Source of the DNA: Xenorhabdus sp. BG5
Lineage (GTDB): Bacteria > Pseudomonadota > Gammaproteobacteria > Enterobacterales > Enterobacteriaceae
Assembly (NCBI RefSeq): GCF_015163665.1
Contig: NZ_JADEUG010000001.1
Span: 310,001 to 374,000 of the forward strand
Reading direction: 5' to 3'
DNA length: 64,000 bases
The notes below the pieces were generated by a model that saw only the letters and a program-made list of their open reading frames with translations, had not been told where the DNA came from and ran no database searches. Of this stretch, positions 40,001 through 46,000 are shown one piece after another. The first letter of the stretch is position 1; every line of letters starts with the position of its first letter. Position numbers and translations under genes: made by a program.

Positions 40001-43000
40001 GGCTTTGCCGATCTAGGATCTGACGATTGTATTGCCCATTGCGCCAATGTCTCATTTGATGCCGCCACGTGGGAAGTGTGGGCTGGCTTGGTTCATGGGG
40101 CGCGTATTCTGTTAATTCCAGAAAAAACCTTGTTACAACCCACTGATTTTGGTCAGTGCTTGTCAGCGGAGGGGGTCAGTGCGTTATTCCTGACCACGGC
40201 CCTGTTTAACCAATATGCGAGTTTAATTGCGCCAACTCTGTCTGGTTTGCGTTATGTCCTTTTTGGTGGCGAACAGGTTGATACCCGTCCTGCCATTCGC
40301 CTTAGAACCGAGCATTCACCCAAACATTTACTGCATGTGTATGGGCCAACAGAGACAACCACGTTTGCCACCGCCTATGAAATCCCTGTTCTGGAAAATG
40401 AAGACGTTGAAGGTAAAGGCAGAAAAATCCCCATTGGTCACCCGATCGCGAATACCCAGATCTATATCCTGAATCAACAAGGCCAGCCTGTCCCTTCTGG
40501 GGTTGCCGGTGAAATTTATATTGCCGGTGCTGGGGTTGCCCGTGGCTACCTGAATCGCCCTGAACTGACCGCAGAACGCTTCCTGACTGATCCGTTCTCT
40601 TCGCAACCCGGTGCCCGCATGTACAAAACCGGTGACCTCGGTCGCTGGTTGCCCAATGGCAATATCGAATACCTTGGTCGCAATGATTTTCAGGTTAAAC
40701 TGCGCGGCTTCCGTATCGAGTTGGGCGAAATCGAGGCCAGACTGACCCAATGTGACGGCGTGCGTGAAGCCGTGGTATTGGCCCGCGAAGATGACCCCGG
40801 ACAAAAGCGACTGGTGGCCTACCTGCTGCCGCAACAAGGGATTGAATTGGTTCCGGCTGAATTACGACAACAACTCGCCCAGCATCTGGCTGAGTATATG
40901 TTACCCAGTGCCTTTATCACGCTGGATGCCTTCCCGCTCACCCCCAACGGCAAGCTGGATCGCCGGGCTCTGCCGGCACCGGATTTATCCGCGGTGGTCA
41001 CGCGCCGCTATGAAGCCCCCGCGGGTGAAACAGAAATCATCCTGGCTGAGATTTGGCAAGATCTGCTCGGACTGGAACACGTCGGTCGTTACGATCACTT
41101 CTTCGAACTCGGTGGTCATTCGTTGCTGGCCATCCAGCTGGCAGCCCGCATTCGTCAACAATTGGCCCACGAGTTGCCGTTACAGCAACTTTTTGAGCAA
41201 CCGCGTTTGCTCGATTTGGCCCGTGCGCTAACTAATACGGCAACAACCGCTCAGACAAACATCCCTGTCGCTGACCGCAGCCAGCTGTTGCCCCTGTCCT
41301 TTGCTCAACAACGTTTATGGTTCCTCGCTCAACTCGATCCAGCGGCCAGCCTGGCTTATCATATCCCGATGGCGTTGCGCCTGACCGGGCAGCTTCATCG
41401 CCCGGCTTTAATCCACGCCCTTGACCTTCTGGTCGCCCGCCATGAAAGCCTGCGTACCCGTTTTGTGCTGGTTTCCGGCCAGCCTTGCCAGCAAATCGAT
41501 CCGGCTGATAGGGGTTTTCCCCTGTTTTATCAGGATTTGCGCACATTAACGCCAGATGCCCATAGCAACCGTATCGCGGAATTAACAAATTTCGAAGCAC
41601 AAACACCTTTCGACTTTACTCAAGGTTCGCTGATCCGCGGTCATTTGCTGCAACTGGCCGATGAGGAACATATCTTGCTGCTCACCCAGCATCATATTAT
41701 CTCTGATGGCTGGTCCATCGGCGTATTGCTGCGTGAATTCAGCGCCCTTTACCGCGCCGCTCTCGACAGCCAAGATGCTCCCTTACCACCCTTGCCGATT
41801 CAGTACGCCGACTATGCCGTCTGGCAGCGGGAATGGTTACAAGAAAGTGCCATTGCAAAACAGCGCGACTTCTGGTGTTCCCAGCTTGAAGGTGCGCCGG
41901 CTTTATTGACATTGCCAACCGACCGACCCCGCCCAGCGGTGCAGTCCTATGTTGGCAGCCGGCTCCCTGTCAATGTTGATGCAGACTTATTGACTGCGCT
42001 TAAGCGTCTTGGACAGCGCCATCGCACCACCTTATTTATGACCGTACTCAGTGCCTGGAGTATCGTATTGGCCCGGCTGAGTGGACAGGAGGATATTGTC
42101 ATCGGCACGCCGGTTGCTAACCGCCCGCATCATGAACTGGAAGGATTAATCGGGTTCTTCGTCAATACACTGGCCTTACGTATCACGCTGGATAATTCCA
42201 GCAGTGTTGCTGACTTGCTCGCCCAAGTGCGGGAACACGCTTTCGCGGCCTATGCTCATCAGGATCTGCCCTTTGAACAGGTGGTGGAAGCGCTCCAGCC
42301 CGAACGCAACCTGAGTTACAGCCCCCTCTTCCAGGTGATGCTGGCCTTAAACAACACACCACAACATCTATCACGACAAGCGTTAGCTTTGCCTGAGCTA
42401 CAACTCACCCACATTGAGCAGGAACACTATAGTGCCCACTTTGATTTGACCTTGTCATTGGCCGAAAATGAGGACGGCCGCCTGGTCGGTGAACTGGCCT
42501 ACGCCACTGACTTATTCGACGCCACGACCATTGAGCGTTTGGTGGGTTACCTGACAAATGTGTTGACCGCTATGGTGGCGGATGAGACACAACTTATTGG
42601 TGCTCTGCCCCTGCTGCCAGAATCGGAGCGACGGCAACTGTTGGTGGAATTCAATGCCACCCAGCAGAACTTGCCACAGGAAGCGTTGATCCACCAACTA
42701 GTTGAAGCGCAGGCTGCACAACATCCTGAAGCTATCGCCGCTGTATTTGAGGAACAAACGATCAGCTATGGTGAGTTAAACCGCCGTGCCAATCAGTTAG
42801 CGCATTATCTGGTCACGTTGGGAGTATGCCCGGATGATCGGATCGCAATTTGTGCCGAACGCAGTTTGGAAATGGTGGTCGGCTTACTGGCAATTCTCAA
42901 AGCAGGGGGGGCCTATGTGCCGCTTGATCCGGCCTACCCCGCCGAACGGCTGGCTTATATGCTGGAAGATGCGGCGCCTGTGGCTTTACTGACTCAAGCA

Positions 43001-46000
43001 ACGTTACGCAACAAGCTGGACAGCACCTTACCTACGGTCTTGCTGGATAATATTTGTGATAGCCAGACAGCATTCCTGGCAATGCAGCCGACCGATAATC
43101 CCGACGCACAGGCACTGGGGCTGACATCCCGCCATCTGGCCTACGTGATTTACACGTCGGGATCGACCGGAACACCGAAAGGGGTGATGGTTGAGCACGC
43201 CAATGTCATCCGCCTGTTAGCCGCAACACAATCCCGTTTCCAGTTTGATGATAAAGACGTCTGGACGCTGTTCCACTCATTTGCTTTCGATTTCTCCGTC
43301 TGGGAATTGTGGGGGGCTTTAGCTTACGGCGGTCGATTGGTCGTTATTTCAGCCGAATGTGCCCGTTCACCACAGTTGTTCTATTCGCTATTATGCCGTG
43401 AACATGTCACGATCCTGAACCAGACCCCCAGCGCTTTCCGTTCGCTGATTGCCGCTCAAGATGTAACTGAGCACGCCCTGCGATGCATTATTTTTGGCGG
43501 TGAGGCGCTGGAATTACATACCCTTGTCCCGTGGGTGACCCGCAATCCGACCGCGCAAACCCGTCTGGTCAATATGTATGGCATCACCGAAATTACTGTT
43601 CATGCGACCTATCGCGAACTGACTGAAGCCGATATCTATTCAGGACGGGGCAGTTTGATTGGTCAGCCACTGGCTGATCTGCGGATCTATATTCTGGACC
43701 CCCACGGTCAACTGGCGCCGCTCGGCGTGGCCGGCGAAATCTATATCGTCGGTGACGGTGTCACCAGAGGCTATCTGAACCGGCCTGAACTCACCGCCGA
43801 GCGCTTCCTCACTGATCCATTCTTCCTGAATTCGGCTGCCCGGATGTACAAGACGGGCGATCTCGGTCGCTGGCTGCCCGATGGCAATATCGAATACCTT
43901 GGCCGCAATGATTTTCAGGTCAAACTGCGTGGCTTCCGCATTGAATTGGGGGAAATCGAGGCAAAACTGGAACAATGTCATGGCGTGCGCGAAGCCGTGG
44001 TATTAGCCCGTGAAGATGAGCCCGGTCAGAAACGGCTGGTGGCCTATCTACGGCCACGGGAGAGCGTGGCGCTGGTGCCGGCTGAACTGCGCCAGCAACT
44101 CGCCCAACACCTTGCCGACTATATGTTACCCAGCGCTTTTGTCACGTTGGCCGCTTTCCCTTTAACGCCCAATGGCAAACTTGACCGTCAGGCGCTGCCA
44201 GCTCCCGATTCATCCGCCCTTGTCGTACGCCATTATGCAAGCCCTATCGGTGAGATGGAAATGACCCTCGCCCAAATTTGGCAAAAATTATTGGGGCTGG
44301 AGCGAGTTGGGCGCCATGACCACTTCTTCGAACTCGGTGGCCATTCACTGATGATTGTCAGCCTGATCGAAGAACTGCGCAATCGGGGCTGGCAGCTCGA
44401 CGTTCGCAGTGTCTTCGTCGCCCCTGTCCTGATTGATATGGCGCAGACTGTCCGGCGTGATGCCAACACCTTTGTCGTGCCCCCCAATCTCATCGCTGAA
44501 GAGTGCACAACCATTACCCCCGATATACTGCCTTTGGTTTCCCTGTCCCAGACTGAAATTGATGCTATCGTGATGATTGTTCCGGGTGGCGGTGTCAATG
44601 TGCAGGATATCTATCCGCTCGCGCCGTTACAGGAAGGGATTTTGTTCCATCATCTGTTACAGACCCAGGGGGATAATTATCTGCTGCAAAGCGTGCTCGC
44701 ATTCGATACCCGTGCGCGCCTCAATGCCTTTTTAGCGGCGCTGCAACAGGTGATCGACCGCCATGATATTCTGCGTACCGCCGTTTGCTGGCAAGAACTG
44801 GCACAACCGGTGCAAGTGGTCTGGCGTCAGGCACCGCTGAAAGTTAACATCTTCACCCCCACGACAACGGGTGACGTTGTCACCCAACTCAAGCGTCATA
44901 CCGATCCACGCCAGCACCGTATCAATTTAAATCAGGCGCCCCTGTTTGCCGCCGATATCGCCCCGGATCCGGTACAGGATGAATGGCTGTTGGCGCTACG
45001 CTTCCATCATCTGGTCAGTGACCATCTGACCCTGGAGCTGATTTTTGCGGAAATCGCGCTTATCTTGCAGGGCAAGACGGAGAAACTGCCAGCGGTACTG
45101 CCTTACCGCAATTTTATCGCCCAAACCCTGGCTACCCCGGCCGCTGACCACGAGGCTTATTTCCGCACCCAACTGGCGGATATTGATGAACCCACGGCGC
45201 CTTTTGGGGTGCTCAAGGTGCATCCTGACGACGACTGCGTGGCTGAGGCCCGTCTGCCTATCGCCCCCGATCTGGCTAAAGCCATCCGTACTCAGGCGCG
45301 TCGTTTAGGCGTCAGCCCCAGTGTGCTGTTCCATGTGGCATGGGCGCAAGTGTTGGCCCAGACCAGCGGCCGCGATGACGTGGTATTTGGCTCCGTGCTA
45401 TTAGGCCGTCTGCAAGGCGGTGCGGGGGCCGAGCGGGTATTGGGTATGTTCATCAATACGTTGCCAATGCGGGTTTCCCTGACTCATTACACTGTTCAGG
45501 AAGTCGTCCACAACACCCACCACGGATTGATGATGTTACTGGAACACGAACAGGCTCCATTGGCATTGGCACAACGTTGCAGCGGTATGCCGCAGTCGAT
45601 GCCGTTATTTAGTAGCTTATTGAATTATCGTCATGCTCAATCTGCTGAAACCGGAGGGCTTGATACTATCTGGGCGGGTATACGTACTTTAGCCGCAGAA
45701 GAACGAACGAACTACCCTGTCACCCTGTCAGTGGATGATTTAGGCGTCAATTTCCAGCTCATCGCCCAGACAGTAGCCGGTATCGACCCAACCCGCGTAA
45801 CCAACTATCTGGTCACCGCCATCAGTGGCTTAATCGATGCTCTGGTTCATGATCCACAACGGTTAGTTCGGGATATCTCAATCCTGCCCGCCACAGAGCG
45901 CCAGCAACTATTGGTAGATGCCAATGCTACGCAGGCCGATTTTCCGCAAGACCAGTTGATTCACTCATTGTTCGAAGCTCAAGCTGCACGCCATCCTGAT